A stretch of 64,000 bases of DNA from positions 3,224,001-3,288,000 of the forward strand of contig CBDDLM010000004.1 of the NCBI GenBank assembly GCA_965230665.1, in the 5' to 3' direction. The position numbers were made by a program, and so were the translations under genes. Positions 55,829-64,000 of this stretch are shown here, one piece after another (within the stretch, counting starts at the first letter, position 1; every line of letters begins with the position of its first letter). Under the pieces are notes generated by a model that saw only the letters and a program-made list of their open reading frames with translations, did not search any database and was not told the DNA's origin. This DNA is from JAGNRR01 sp965230665. GTDB lineage: Bacteria; Bacteroidota; Bacteroidia; Chitinophagales; Chitinophagaceae.

Positions 55829-55882
55829 AATCATAAAACTAGGTGAAATTATTTTAATCATATGAAACTTACCTTTGATTAA

Positions 55883-56764
55883 GTGAGATTAACGCTAGTT
55901 CTAATTTTTATGTTTCCTTTTTGGACTTTAGCTCAGTCCGATAGTCTTGGGTTTTCTTTTGAAGAAAGCATAGCAAAACTGAATCAGAATCAACGTGCAA
56001 TATTTACTAAATTAATTAAGGATAAAAGAGTACATCATATTTCTGTTAAGGCTTATGTTGGAGATCAGGGGTCTATTTCAAAGAATAGACTGGTCGTAGA
56101 ATATCGTATTCGTTCTTTGATTGAACTGTTTGTGGAACATGCTATATATGAGAATATTGTTTCAATAGAACGAGTTATTACAAACGACTCCGCTAATTTT
56201 AATAAGATCAAACTGAATTTTGAGTTTATTGAACCGAAGAAAGAAAGAGTAATTTTTAAAACTGCTACTGTAGAAATTACTGAGCGTGCTCCAGCGCTCA
56301 AAATTGTCCCTAAAGTATTAAAACGAAAGGCCCCTCAAGAAAAACGGGACGTGATTAAAGATTACGGTGTGCTTAAAATTGAAGACTTTAAGAAGGGGGC
56401 AAAAATTGTGATCCCCAACTTATTATTTGAAGCAACTCGGCATACTTTGTATAGAAGTTCATATTCATCGCTTAGAAACCTACTGGCTATCTTAGAAGAT
56501 AAACCTACCCTAATTGTTCAATTGCAAGGTCATATCTGTTGTAAGAAAAATGGCGATGATGGTATGGATTTCGGAACGGGTACTGGCAATTTATCCGAGA
56601 ATAGAGCAAAGGCAGTATATGACTTTCTTGTAAAAAATGGGATTGCACGCGAGCGGTTAAGTTTTAGAGGTTTTGGGAGTAAATATAAACTTGTAGATGA
56701 CGGAGGGAGTGCAATTAAAGGGCTTATAAACCGAAGAGTTGAAGTTTTTGTTATCTCTGAATAA
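55883..56764 (+). CDS. OmpA-family peptidoglycan-associated protein
   Basis: The 293-residue protein starts at GTG, directly after an in-frame TAA, and has a signal peptide ending TLAQ (about 18). The middle (about 30-150) is charged and unassigned. The C-terminal OmpA domain (about 170-290) shows IPNLLFEATRHTLYRSSYSSL, LQGHICC, LSENRAKAVYDFLVKNGIARERLSFRGFG and NRRVEVFVI. The domain normally binds diaminopimelate in peptidoglycan. A Cys-Cys pair and a Gly-rich insertion (DGMDFGTGTGN) replace the usual GHTD loop. A bidirectional terminator follows. Confidence 0.88.
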   Translation: MRLTLVLIFMFPFWTLAQSDSLGFSFEESIAKLNQNQRAIFTKLIKDKRVHHISVKAYVGDQGSISKNRLVVEYRIRSLIELFVEHAIYENIVSIERVITNDSANFNKIKLNFEFIEPKKERVIFKTATVEITERAPALKIVPKVLKRKAPQEKRDVIKDYGVLKIEDFKKGAKIVIPNLLFEATRHTLYRSSYSSLRNLLAILEDKPTLIVQLQGHICCKKNGDDGMDFGTGTGNLSENRAKAVYDFLVKNGIARERLSFRGFGSKYKLVDDGGSAIKGLINRRVEVFVISE

Positions 56765-56766
56765 AG

Positions 56767-56794
56767 AAAAAGCCTTGCAGTTGCAAGGCTTTTT
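56767..56794. terminator. Bidirectional terminator
   Basis: AAAAAGCCTTGCA (56767-56779) and TGCAAGGCTTTTT (56782-56794) are perfect reverse complements with a very tight 2-base loop (four in practice). A-run and T-run flanks allow it to serve both the OmpA-type gene and the convergent T9SS protein gene. Confidence 0.9.
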
Positions 56795-56814
56795 CAGAAA
56801 AGGTTTTTATTCTT

Positions 56815-58326
56815 TTATTGAACGACAAATTTTATAAGTTGTCTCTTATTCTCTTTGGCGTCAATGAATTCGGCAAAGTAGAATCCTGTTTGAAGTTGTT
56901 CTTCAAGTTGAATAGTAGAAACACCAGAAGCTAATGCGTTAACTTTTTGGGTTGCTACAGTTTTGCCGGTTAAGTCTACAATACGAAGATCTAAATTGTT
57001 TGTTCCAAGTTCTGAGACTATTTTAAATCTAATTACACTATTGGCTTCAGCAGGATTAGGATAAACAGTAATATTCATATCCTGTACATCAACATCATTT
57101 ACTGAGGTCGGGGCAACAAACTTCTTTAGTACGATTGTAAAATCCTTAGAAAAAGATCCATCATTCGCTCGAATGACAACGATATGATCTTGAGTCTCGT
57201 TTACTGGTGGGGTCCAAGTAAATGTACCATTGACCATATTGCCGTTTCCTGTATGTAAGTAGCTAAAGCTTGCATTTGAATTATTCAATAGGCTGCTGAA
57301 TGCTGTCATACTCAATACATCATTATTGTTCTGATCCATGGCACCAATTGTAAAGGTCAATGGAGAACCAGGATAATAATACTGGTAATTATAACTTGAA
57401 CTTGTGTTCTGGTTATTTACACCATAACCAGTAACTGGAACGAAGTTAGGTATTGAAATAGGGCCGTTCTGATTCGAATCAGGTACAACAACATATTGCA
57501 TATCACGAACTACTTTTCCGATTTCAACTCCACCGCTGTATTCTGTTATTTCGAAGGAAGCAATAAAATTTCCTAACATATTAGGCGTCCAGTTAATCTG
57601 CCCTGTTGCACTATTCAGTGTAAAGGGTCCACTGGCAGCTGCAGAGGGTAGCGTATATCCTGCACAAGGGTTTAATGATGAACCAGAAAAACTACCCCAA
57701 GGTGTATTTAAAGCCCAAGAGAGGCTATCTCCGTCTGCATCAAACGGTAATGGGTTATAGACCCAAGGCGTATTGATTGGCCCATAAATTGTAGGAATCG
57801 CTAAAAATTCAGGACTAAACTCTGAAGTACTTGGCGAAGGATCATATGTATACTCACAACTGATTACCAGCTTTTCAGAACCTGGAGTTGTTGTATTTAA
57901 GATGGCCAAATTTCTACAGCAGTCTTCTGTATAGAATAAATATTTACCTGGTCCATTATCAGCAAAGATGGTATCGATTAAACCAGCTACAGACATATAG
58001 TTATAAATTTGAATACCATATGGAATTCCAACGAGTAGTGCTCCAGAACTATTGGAATCCATTGGCATGACCAAAGCACCTGGTGGTGTACCCGTAATCG
58101 GTGTCCATTGATTACTGCTTGTATCCCATTTGTATGCGTTGAATTTGGTACTTGCATAAGCTGGAATACCTAATGTGTCCCTAAAATTTACATGTTCTAA
58201 AATAAAAGCTCCATTAATATCTTTCGTAATACCAATATCACCTCCCATCAAATGGGTGGCGTGCGTTGATAAATAACATAAGAGCATTAGGGCTGCGGTG
58301 CCCAACGTTTTGATAGATTTTTTCAT
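56815..58326 (-). CDS. Secreted Ig-like/cadherin-like protein with T9SS sorting domain
   Basis: The start at MKKSIKTLGTAALM gives 503 residues with a signal peptide ending THA. The body has repeated Ig-like beta domains, including YLFYTEDCCRNLAIL with a Cys pair, and two Ig/cadherin-type modules ending GQINWTPNMLGNFIASFEITEYSGG and NGTFTWTPPVNETQDHIVVIRANDGS. The C-terminal 80 residues (MNITVYPNPAEANSVIRF, DLTGKTV, LQTGFYFAEF) are a type A T9SS sorting domain. It should be exported to the cell surface by the T9SS. An adhesive or structural role is inferred. It ends against the bidirectional terminator. Confidence 0.88.
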   Translation of the reverse strand: MKKSIKTLGTAALMLLCYLSTHATHLMGGDIGITKDINGAFILEHVNFRDTLGIPAYASTKFNAYKWDTSSNQWTPITGTPPGALVMPMDSNSSGALLVGIPYGIQIYNYMSVAGLIDTIFADNGPGKYLFYTEDCCRNLAILNTTTPGSEKLVISCEYTYDPSPSTSEFSPEFLAIPTIYGPINTPWVYNPLPFDADGDSLSWALNTPWGSFSGSSLNPCAGYTLPSAAASGPFTLNSATGQINWTPNMLGNFIASFEITEYSGGVEIGKVVRDMQYVVVPDSNQNGPISIPNFVPVTGYGVNNQNTSSSYNYQYYYPGSPLTFTIGAMDQNNNDVLSMTAFSSLLNNSNASFSYLHTGNGNMVNGTFTWTPPVNETQDHIVVIRANDGSFSKDFTIVLKKFVAPTSVNDVDVQDMNITVYPNPAEANSVIRFKIVSELGTNNLDLRIVDLTGKTVATQKVNALASGVSTIQLEEQLQTGFYFAEFIDAKENKRQLIKFVVQ

Positions 58327-58447
58327 AGTTTTTCGTTTAAGAGTTGCTAAAGAAATATTACATTCCTTTAACATTGTTGCACAATCTATAAAATAAAATA
58401 CTGAAAATGAAGGATATATAGATTATTAACTTTTGTTAATACAAAAA

Positions 58448-59659
58448 TTATTCCTCTATTTCTGGCACTGAATCAGTGTGCTGATGACCAGTAATACCTT
58501 CTATAGAACCAATTAAATGGTTACTATTCAGTAGAACCTTATCTATCTGCTTTTCGCGTTCTTTCCAAATTTTTTCCATTTGCATTCGCTCCCTATCTAT
58601 CCCAGATTTAAGGGCCAAATAGGCTGAATTAATCGTTTCAACCTGTTGTCTAAATTCATTACTTGTGAAGTAATTGTAGAGCATCTCCTTTTTGTCTCCT
58701 TTGTTTTCTTGACTGCTTTTTGCTCGTGCAACTCGTAAAATTCCTTCTCTAAGAGACTTAACCAAGCTTACGACTTCATTAAACCTACAAATCCAAACAC
58801 CATTATGTTGGTCAAACATGCTTTGATCTTTGGGTAGTGTTTGAGTAACCAATACGCTTATGTCACCTTGGGCTGATAAGGTATCTTCTTTTAGTTTTGG
58901 AATCCACTCTTTCTTAAACTCCTTAGTTCGCTTACTTTCGAATATGATACGTCCGGCAGTTTTTCCTAATTGATCCTTTACAACTAGAATGCAATCAGCT
59001 CCTTTCCTTCCTTTGCCAACTTCTTGTACCTCATCATAAGGAAAAGAATCGTTCAACACTTGCTCAAGAGCAAGTTCTAAAATTTCACCTTGCGTTTGCA
59101 TACTCCCCTGCTCTAGTTTTCGTTGAGATTCTTCTGTTAACTTTTTTTGATCATTCAGTTGTTTTTGTAACTTTTGAATCTCTAATTCACTTTTTTCACG
59201 TTCCTTACTTAAAATGTCTTTACTGAGTTTTTCTTTCAGTTCTTCTTCAAGCCGAATTGCTTGTTTCTTCATTTCAAGTTCAGCTTCTTCATCTTTTTCT
59301 TTTAATTTTTTTTCGAGTTCCATTTTTTCAACTTCCAATTTCTGAAGTGCTTTTCTTTTTTCCTGCTCTTCCTCAAGCTTATGCTGTATTGCCTTTACTT
59401 TTTCTTCTTGCTCTTTTGCCGCTTCTTTTCTTAAATCTGCCCCTTTTTTTTCTAACTCGTTTTCCAATCGTTTTTTAAATAACTCATTTGCTTGTTTCTT
59501 TTTTTTCTCAAATTCTGAAACAAGTTCCTCGAATTTCTTTTCCTTTTCATTAAGCTCCTTTTGCAATCCTTTTTTAAGGTGTTTTTCTATATCTTTTGTT
59601 AATACCTCGCTTAAATCATACGTTTCATGGCAATGTGGACAAGTAATTGATTGAGACAT
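58448..59659 (-). CDS. DUF2130 coiled-coil protein with zinc ribbon and nuclease-like core
   Basis: The 403-residue protein begins with a zinc-ribbon half (CPHCHETYDL). A very long Lys/Glu-rich coiled coil follows (about 25-200). The DUF2130 core (about 205-310) contains GKGRKGADCILVV, then RIIFESKRTKEF and GDISVLVTQTLP. The D...ESK pattern fits the PD-(D/E)xK restriction-endonuclease-like fold. The C-terminal part is helical. Members are widespread in bacteria, and their function is not established; DNA processing is suggested by the fold. There is no signal peptide. It is divergent from the DUF58 gene. Confidence 0.85.
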   Translation of the reverse strand: MSQSITCPHCHETYDLSEVLTKDIEKHLKKGLQKELNEKEKKFEELVSEFEKKKKQANELFKKRLENELEKKGADLRKEAAKEQEEKVKAIQHKLEEEQEKRKALQKLEVEKMELEKKLKEKDEEAELEMKKQAIRLEEELKEKLSKDILSKEREKSELEIQKLQKQLNDQKKLTEESQRKLEQGSMQTQGEILELALEQVLNDSFPYDEVQEVGKGRKGADCILVVKDQLGKTAGRIIFESKRTKEFKKEWIPKLKEDTLSAQGDISVLVTQTLPKDQSMFDQHNGVWICRFNEVVSLVKSLREGILRVARAKSSQENKGDKKEMLYNYFTSNEFRQQVETINSAYLALKSGIDRERMQMEKIWKEREKQIDKVLLNSNHLIGSIEGITGHQHTDSVPEIEE

Positions 59660-59731
59660 AAATAAATTATTCTTAAAGTAAATTTAGGCAAAAGTATTAT
59701 TACTATTTTAGCTAAAGTATCCACTATCGTT

Positions 59732-61066
59732 GTGCAAAAGAAATTAGAGCAATTCAAATACATTATGCAGTTCTTTCCCTTACGATTGAATTTTTTTGTA
59801 TTCCTCTTCTTTATGGTTGTGATTTATCGTTTTGCCAATCAGCCTGCAGCCGAAACATCTAGTTTTCACCATTTTTTGGTATTAATGAGCAAGGTAGGCT
59901 TTGGTATTTTGGTTTTAATTCTCATAATAAGCTTACTCTCTACTATTGCTTCTTGCATTTATTTTATTCGTCACCGTGAATATTTTCACGTGCGAATTTC
60001 GGATAAGGATACCCAAAATGAGCAGCCCCAAATAGAAGTACATACTTATATGGACAAGATCCTAAGACCTATTCTTGGTAGTATACAAGTTCGTTATGAA
60101 TACAACGAATATCATTTATCATCACCTTTTGTTTTAGGTAGAGAGAATAGTTACACACTTTTTCCTTCAATTGGCCATCAGTCCAGTATTACCTTACCTA
60201 ATATTAAAGAATACAAGCTAGATGCCGCATTGCTAAATTTTCAAGATTTGTTCCGTTTTTTCTCGTTCACATTTAGGAACGTCATACAATCTCAGTTTAC
60301 AAATCTTCCGAAAAAAGTTAATACACAAATTACTTTAGTTGAACCCAAATCCACGGAGCATGATACTTTTCGAACCAATGCGCTTAGAAAAATATCTGGA
60401 GAATGGTTAGAGTATAAAAAATATGAAGCATCAGATGACATAAGGCGGATTGTATGGAAGGCATTTGCGAAGAGTAAGGAGCTTATTATTAGAAAGCAGG
60501 AGGTTTTTTCTCCCTATGCCTCGCATATAAATTGTTATGCTACCTTTTTTACAAAGAAGCAATTTTCAGAGAAAAGTTCGGATGCAATGGCAGATTATTA
60601 TAAGAATTTTATCTGGTCTTTTTTCAAAGAGTTACTTCATTCTGACATGGAAGTAAAACTTCATTTTGAAGAATTAAGATTAGGAGTTTCTGAAGAGGGT
60701 CTTATTGCTGAACAAATATCGAGAGCGCATTGGCAAAATGAAATATTACCTTCTCGTTTTTTTAACGCAAAAAAAGGGAGTATTTTCTTCTTGCACTCCT
60801 TATTGCCTATCGAAGAACTAGAGAAGATCGTGCAGCAATGTGGTAAAAATACTCTGATTCTTTATGTGGATTTAACTGCTGTTTTTAATCAATATAATAA
60901 GATGGCTTTGTGGAAACGATTTTTTCTTAAACCTAAACATAAATATGATGAGGAGCTTCTGGCTGATTGGAACAAGAATCCAATGCGAATAAGACTACAA
61001 CGTGAGATAAAAAAACATAAACTTCTTTTAAATAATAGCTTAGCAGAAACTGAAATTATTGAATGA
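59732..61066 (+). CDS. DUF58-family membrane protein
   Basis: The 444-residue protein starts at a GTG; an ATG 12 codons later is an alternative. Two N-terminal membrane helices (about 15-32 and 45-75) precede a cytosolic region. The DUF58 hallmark is GEWLEYKKYEASDDIRRIVWKAFAKSKELIIRKQEVF (about 220-255), followed by a von Willebrand-like beta/alpha region. The operon order is DUF58, transglutaminase, MoxR, the common arrangement in which a MoxR ATPase and a DUF58 protein act together. The ATGA overlap with the next gene indicates coupling. Confidence 0.88.
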   Translation: MQKKLEQFKYIMQFFPLRLNFFVFLFFMVVIYRFANQPAAETSSFHHFLVLMSKVGFGILVLILIISLLSTIASCIYFIRHREYFHVRISDKDTQNEQPQIEVHTYMDKILRPILGSIQVRYEYNEYHLSSPFVLGRENSYTLFPSIGHQSSITLPNIKEYKLDAALLNFQDLFRFFSFTFRNVIQSQFTNLPKKVNTQITLVEPKSTEHDTFRTNALRKISGEWLEYKKYEASDDIRRIVWKAFAKSKELIIRKQEVFSPYASHINCYATFFTKKQFSEKSSDAMADYYKNFIWSFFKELLHSDMEVKLHFEELRLGVSEEGLIAEQISRAHWQNEILPSRFFNAKKGSIFFLHSLLPIEELEKIVQQCGKNTLILYVDLTAVFNQYNKMALWKRFFLKPKHKYDEELLADWNKNPMRIRLQREIKKHKLLLNNSLAETEIIE

Positions 61067-63654
61067 AGAATATAACGACTATACAAAACAAGCATCGTTG
61101 GGCTCAACTATTATTCCTTGTCCTTCCGACTATTATTGTAGCGGCTTTTTTGCTTTATCAATTAAATTCTTTTTTCAGCATATTGAGTAATCAGTGGACC
61201 ATGCAAACCATTTATTTCGGAGCAGGTTTAACTATAGGTAGCTTGATTTTTTCCGGAAGGTTAAGGTTTCTTACCAGTTACTTGATTCTGGTTTTAGTTT
61301 TGTTTCTTATTTATCGATATATCGATTCAAACGCTACAGGTGAATTTGATGCATTCTTCATATCAAAGCAATTTTTAGTGTTTTCCTTACTCTTTTCTTT
61401 TGGGGTTTTATTAGGTTGGGGGGTACAACGATTTGCTTACTTCTCAATAATTGTTTCTGCCTTTTTCTTCTTGCTTACTATTTATCTATTATCCAAAACA
61501 GGGGAATTTACGATGGACAAAATAGTTTTTGTTTTGCTTCCCATTATCTTCTACTGTATTTATTTAATTTTTACGGCTAATGAACTTTATCGTTTTAAAG
61601 CAAGTAGAACATTCGGTTGGACTAAACTACTTAAAAGACTTGCATTGTTCTTTGTATTCATTCTATTCATAGGTTCTGTTGTTGTCTTCATTATGAAAAC
61701 AGAAATTAAGGATACTATTGAACAATATGGAGTAGCCCAAGCAAATGAAGATAACTCCATGCTCAAGAAGAACAAAGATGGTAGTGTTCAGAATCAGGAT
61801 AAGATGGGAATGAAAAAGAACAATAAGCGAAGTAACGAGCTCGTTTTTTGTGCTTACATTGATAACTTTTTCGAAGAAGGAGATTTCCCAAATCCATTAT
61901 ACCTTACCTCATATTATTTTACAAAGTTTGATACATTAACGGAGACCTTCGAGCGTGACACGAGTATGCCCTATAATGATGAATTTACTCCCAATCCCGA
62001 TGAAATTCCTTTGTTTTCCAAAGAGAAAAATGAGGCCTTATTAGATAGTGCTCTGTCCAATAAGTTCTTGCGTAACGTGGAAATAGAGGTTTATAAAAGA
62101 AAACTTTCAGCCGATGCCTTTCTTGCTCCAAGTACGGCATATGAAGTGCAGCCGATCACCGTAGAAAAAGATTTTCAGGATGAATATATATATGCGTATA
62201 GGGCAAAAAGCAAAGTGTCTAAACTAAATAGCGCATATTTTATTTATAATACAGATGATCCTATGATCAATGATTTCCAAGAACAACGTTTTGAAGAGTT
62301 AAGGAAGGCAAAAGCTTACAAGGGAATGGATGAACGTTTCTTGAGTTATTATACTTTTTTTCCGAGATCATATAAATTCAACAATTTCAAGAAACTTGCT
62401 GACAGTTTAAGTAAGACTGTTGATAATACTACAATCGATAAAGTTTTAGCCATTCGCTCCTTTTTTAAACAGAAGAATCCTTTGGGAGAAGCTGTTTATT
62501 CTTATTCCGATAACCCTGGGATTCCGGGATTGCCGGGTGCCTCAAAACTAAGTACATTTTGTTTTGAAACTAAGAAGGGCTGGTGTACTTATTATGCAGG
62601 CTCTACGCTCCTATTGCTACGTGCTATGAAAATTCCTTCTCGCATCGCTGTCGGTTTTCTAACTGTTGATCGAAGCGATAATAACAAAGGTTGGTATTGG
62701 TATTATCAGGATCAGGCACATGCCTGGGTACAAGTTTATTTTCCAGAATATGGATGGCTGGATTTTGATATGACAATTGGTAACGACGAGGCTCAACAAT
62801 CACCAAAACCTGATGGTACCCCACCTATGCAACCACCGAAGGCAGTTGTTGTAGCAAGTGGAACGATCAATTCATTAGATACCAATTCTAAACGAATAGA
62901 GATTCAAGCTAACCATTTTATTTACAAGGAAAAAGAGTTTAAGAATATTAATAAACAAATTTCTATTGATGCTAGTCAAACTAAAATTTGGAAAGACTCT
63001 GTGCTAATACAAATAAGTAACCTAAAGGAAAACGACTATCTAGTAAGTGTTAGCTATGATGAAAACTTAGGGAAATTTAATAGCAAAGCGTTGAATAAAA
63101 TTCTGTCGAAACTTCCTCAGACAATCCCTGCTGATGAAATCTATTTTAAAACAAAGAAATTAAAAGAGGTTCAATCTAATAAAGAGGAACATCTGAAAGA
63201 TAAAGATGCGCTTGTTCTGATCTTAAAGTTGCTTAGTGTACTGCTAGTTCTAATTTTATTTATATTTACATTGCCTTATTTACTCCTTAAGATTTATGCC
63301 TTCCGATTTAAAAAAGGAAAAACAACTCGTGAACAATCTTATAGACTATTTAGATACACAACTTATTACTTGAATCAAATGGGATATCCTCAAGGGGATA
63401 ATACCTTGAATGAGTTTGCCACGAATATCGTAGAGCCTTCATTTGCTAACTCTTATCTAAAATATACGCAGCTCTATCAAAAAATCAAGTTTTCTAGCGG
63501 TGCTGGAACTGAAGCGGATTCAAAATATTTACAGTCTTACTTTAGTACTTTTACTAGAAATATTAAAGATCACATAAAACCTGGGGAACGATTTAAGAAT
63601 TTCTTAAACATAAAACGAACCTTTAAATACTTTTTATCGTATTCAAATAACTAA
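61063..63654 (+). CDS. Membrane transglutaminase-like protein (TgpA-type)
   Basis: The 863-residue protein has about six membrane helices in residues 15-215, then a large extracytoplasmic transglutaminase-core domain. The triad is Cys508 in KKGWCTYYAGSTLLLLRAM, His553 in DQAHAWVQVYFPEYGW and Asp567 in WLDFDMT. A further helix lies near residue 725, with a small cytosolic DUF4129-like tail. This layout matches TgpA-type proteins encoded with MoxR and DUF58. The gene overlaps the DUF58 gene by four bases and is followed by a MoxR gene. The substrate is unknown. Confidence 0.9.
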   Translation: MKNITTIQNKHRWAQLLFLVLPTIIVAAFLLYQLNSFFSILSNQWTMQTIYFGAGLTIGSLIFSGRLRFLTSYLILVLVLFLIYRYIDSNATGEFDAFFISKQFLVFSLLFSFGVLLGWGVQRFAYFSIIVSAFFFLLTIYLLSKTGEFTMDKIVFVLLPIIFYCIYLIFTANELYRFKASRTFGWTKLLKRLALFFVFILFIGSVVVFIMKTEIKDTIEQYGVAQANEDNSMLKKNKDGSVQNQDKMGMKKNNKRSNELVFCAYIDNFFEEGDFPNPLYLTSYYFTKFDTLTETFERDTSMPYNDEFTPNPDEIPLFSKEKNEALLDSALSNKFLRNVEIEVYKRKLSADAFLAPSTAYEVQPITVEKDFQDEYIYAYRAKSKVSKLNSAYFIYNTDDPMINDFQEQRFEELRKAKAYKGMDERFLSYYTFFPRSYKFNNFKKLADSLSKTVDNTTIDKVLAIRSFFKQKNPLGEAVYSYSDNPGIPGLPGASKLSTFCFETKKGWCTYYAGSTLLLLRAMKIPSRIAVGFLTVDRSDNNKGWYWYYQDQAHAWVQVYFPEYGWLDFDMTIGNDEAQQSPKPDGTPPMQPPKAVVVASGTINSLDTNSKRIEIQANHFIYKEKEFKNINKQISIDASQTKIWKDSVLIQISNLKENDYLVSVSYDENLGKFNSKALNKILSKLPQTIPADEIYFKTKKLKEVQSNKEEHLKDKDALVLILKLLSVLLVLILFIFTLPYLLLKIYAFRFKKGKTTREQSYRLFRYTTYYLNQMGYPQGDNTLNEFATNIVEPSFANSYLKYTQLYQKIKFSSGAGTEADSKYLQSYFSTFTRNIKDHIKPGERFKNFLNIKRTFKYFLSYSNN

Positions 63655-63658
63655 TGTT

Positions 63659-64000
63659 ATGGAAGAACAGACACAAGAAACCTACACCGAAACCATCCCT
63701 ACCTTGAGACCTATTGACAAACTCAAACAGAACTTAGAGCTCATTATTATGGGAAAATCCGACCAAATTGACTTTGTGATTACATCATTGATCGCTGGAG
63801 GACATGTGCTTATGGAGGATAATCCAGGTACTGGTAAAACAGTACTTGCAAAAACACTCGCCGCCTCTATTGGTGGAGGTGCTATTTTTAAGCGCATACA
63901 GTTTACCCCAGATCTACTGCCCATGGACCTTCTCGGAAGTTTTATTTTCGATGAAAAGAACACGGACTTCGTATTTAAGAAAGGCCCGTTGTTTTGTAAT
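63659..64000 (+). CDS. MoxR-family AAA+ ATPase (3' end cut off)
   Basis: The first 114 codons are in the window, starting at ATG 4 bases after the transglutaminase stop. Translation shows GGHVLMEDNPGTGKTVLAKT, a Walker A motif, then IQFTPDLLPMDLLGSFIF and VFKKGPLF, as in MoxR ATPases. It should be the chaperone-like ATPase partner of the upstream DUF58 and transglutaminase-like proteins. The rest of the gene, including Walker B and sensor motifs, is outside the window. Confidence 0.93.
   Translation, partial: MEEQTQETYTETIPTLRPIDKLKQNLELIIMGKSDQIDFVITSLIAGGHVLMEDNPGTGKTVLAKTLAASIGGGAIFKRIQFTPDLLPMDLLGSFIFDEKNTDFVFKKGPLFCN

Noticed and set aside
1..64000. CRISPR arrays, transposases, integrases
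   Set aside because: No regularly spaced repeats or recombinase motifs were noticed on either strand.

Overview
The window looks like chromosomal DNA of a gliding-type member of the Bacteroidota. The DNA is visibly AT-rich. Evidence for the phylum: a GldD gliding lipoprotein, three secreted proteins ending in type IX secretion (T9SS) sorting-like domains, a FecI/FecR/STN-TonB receptor cassette with a DUF4249 lipoprotein, a BshC bacillithiol enzyme, Bacteroidota-style LptD and OstA proteins, and weak or absent Shine-Dalgarno sequences. Genus and order cannot be fixed from this alone.

Region 1 (1-17.9 kb) is one rightward operon: the end of a kelch/T9SS protein, a 2385-residue protein with an SpvB-like (Tc-toxin B-type) N-terminal module, a small exported protein of unknown function, a 2750-residue RHS protein whose C-terminal tip carries an HELAH zinc-metallopeptidase motif (M91/NleD-like), and a lipoprotein three bases downstream that is a candidate immunity protein. 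Codon usage changes sharply at the RHS core/tip junction, as expected for an exchangeable toxin tip.

Region 2 (18-25.8 kb) has a four-gene leftward operon (membrane-anchored protein, multi-pass membrane protein, NarL-type sensor kinase, LuxR-type regulator). Across a 371-bp divergent promoter region with interleaved palindromes it faces a rightward pair: a LamG/LGFP/papain-like protein and a peptidoglycan-binding muramidase. Neither of the pair has a signal peptide.

Region 3 (25.9-32.4 kb) is an ECF sigma / FecR / TonB receptor / DUF4249 cassette followed by an Omp28-like lipoprotein. An identical 17-base element, followed 14 bases later by CGAC, precedes both fecR and the Omp28 gene. This is a strong candidate for the promoter read by the encoded sigma factor.

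Region 4 (32.4-41.9 kb) is housekeeping and small accessory genes: an alpha/beta-hydrolase lipoprotein with a beta-barrel-like partner and an AraC regulator, tRNA-Arg(UCU), two Fe-S oxidoreductase subunits with a small conserved protein, a PyrR-like phosphoribosyltransferase, a DUF2795 protein, LolD, BshC and a secreted Cys/Lys/Ser-rich protein.

Region 5 (41.9-49.5 kb) is an envelope cluster: small membrane protein, OstA/LptA-like protein, MCE/MlaD protein and cell-wall amidase leftward, LptD rightward, then a lipoprotein convergent with LptD.

Region 6 (49.5-64 kb) holds argS, a large VPS10/BNR-repeat T9SS protein coupled to gldD and a DUF3109 gene, a lipoprotein, an OmpA-type protein, a T9SS-sorted Ig-like protein, a DUF2130 coiled-coil protein, and a DUF58-transglutaminase-MoxR operon that runs off the end. 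No insertion sequence, prophage or CRISPR array was seen.
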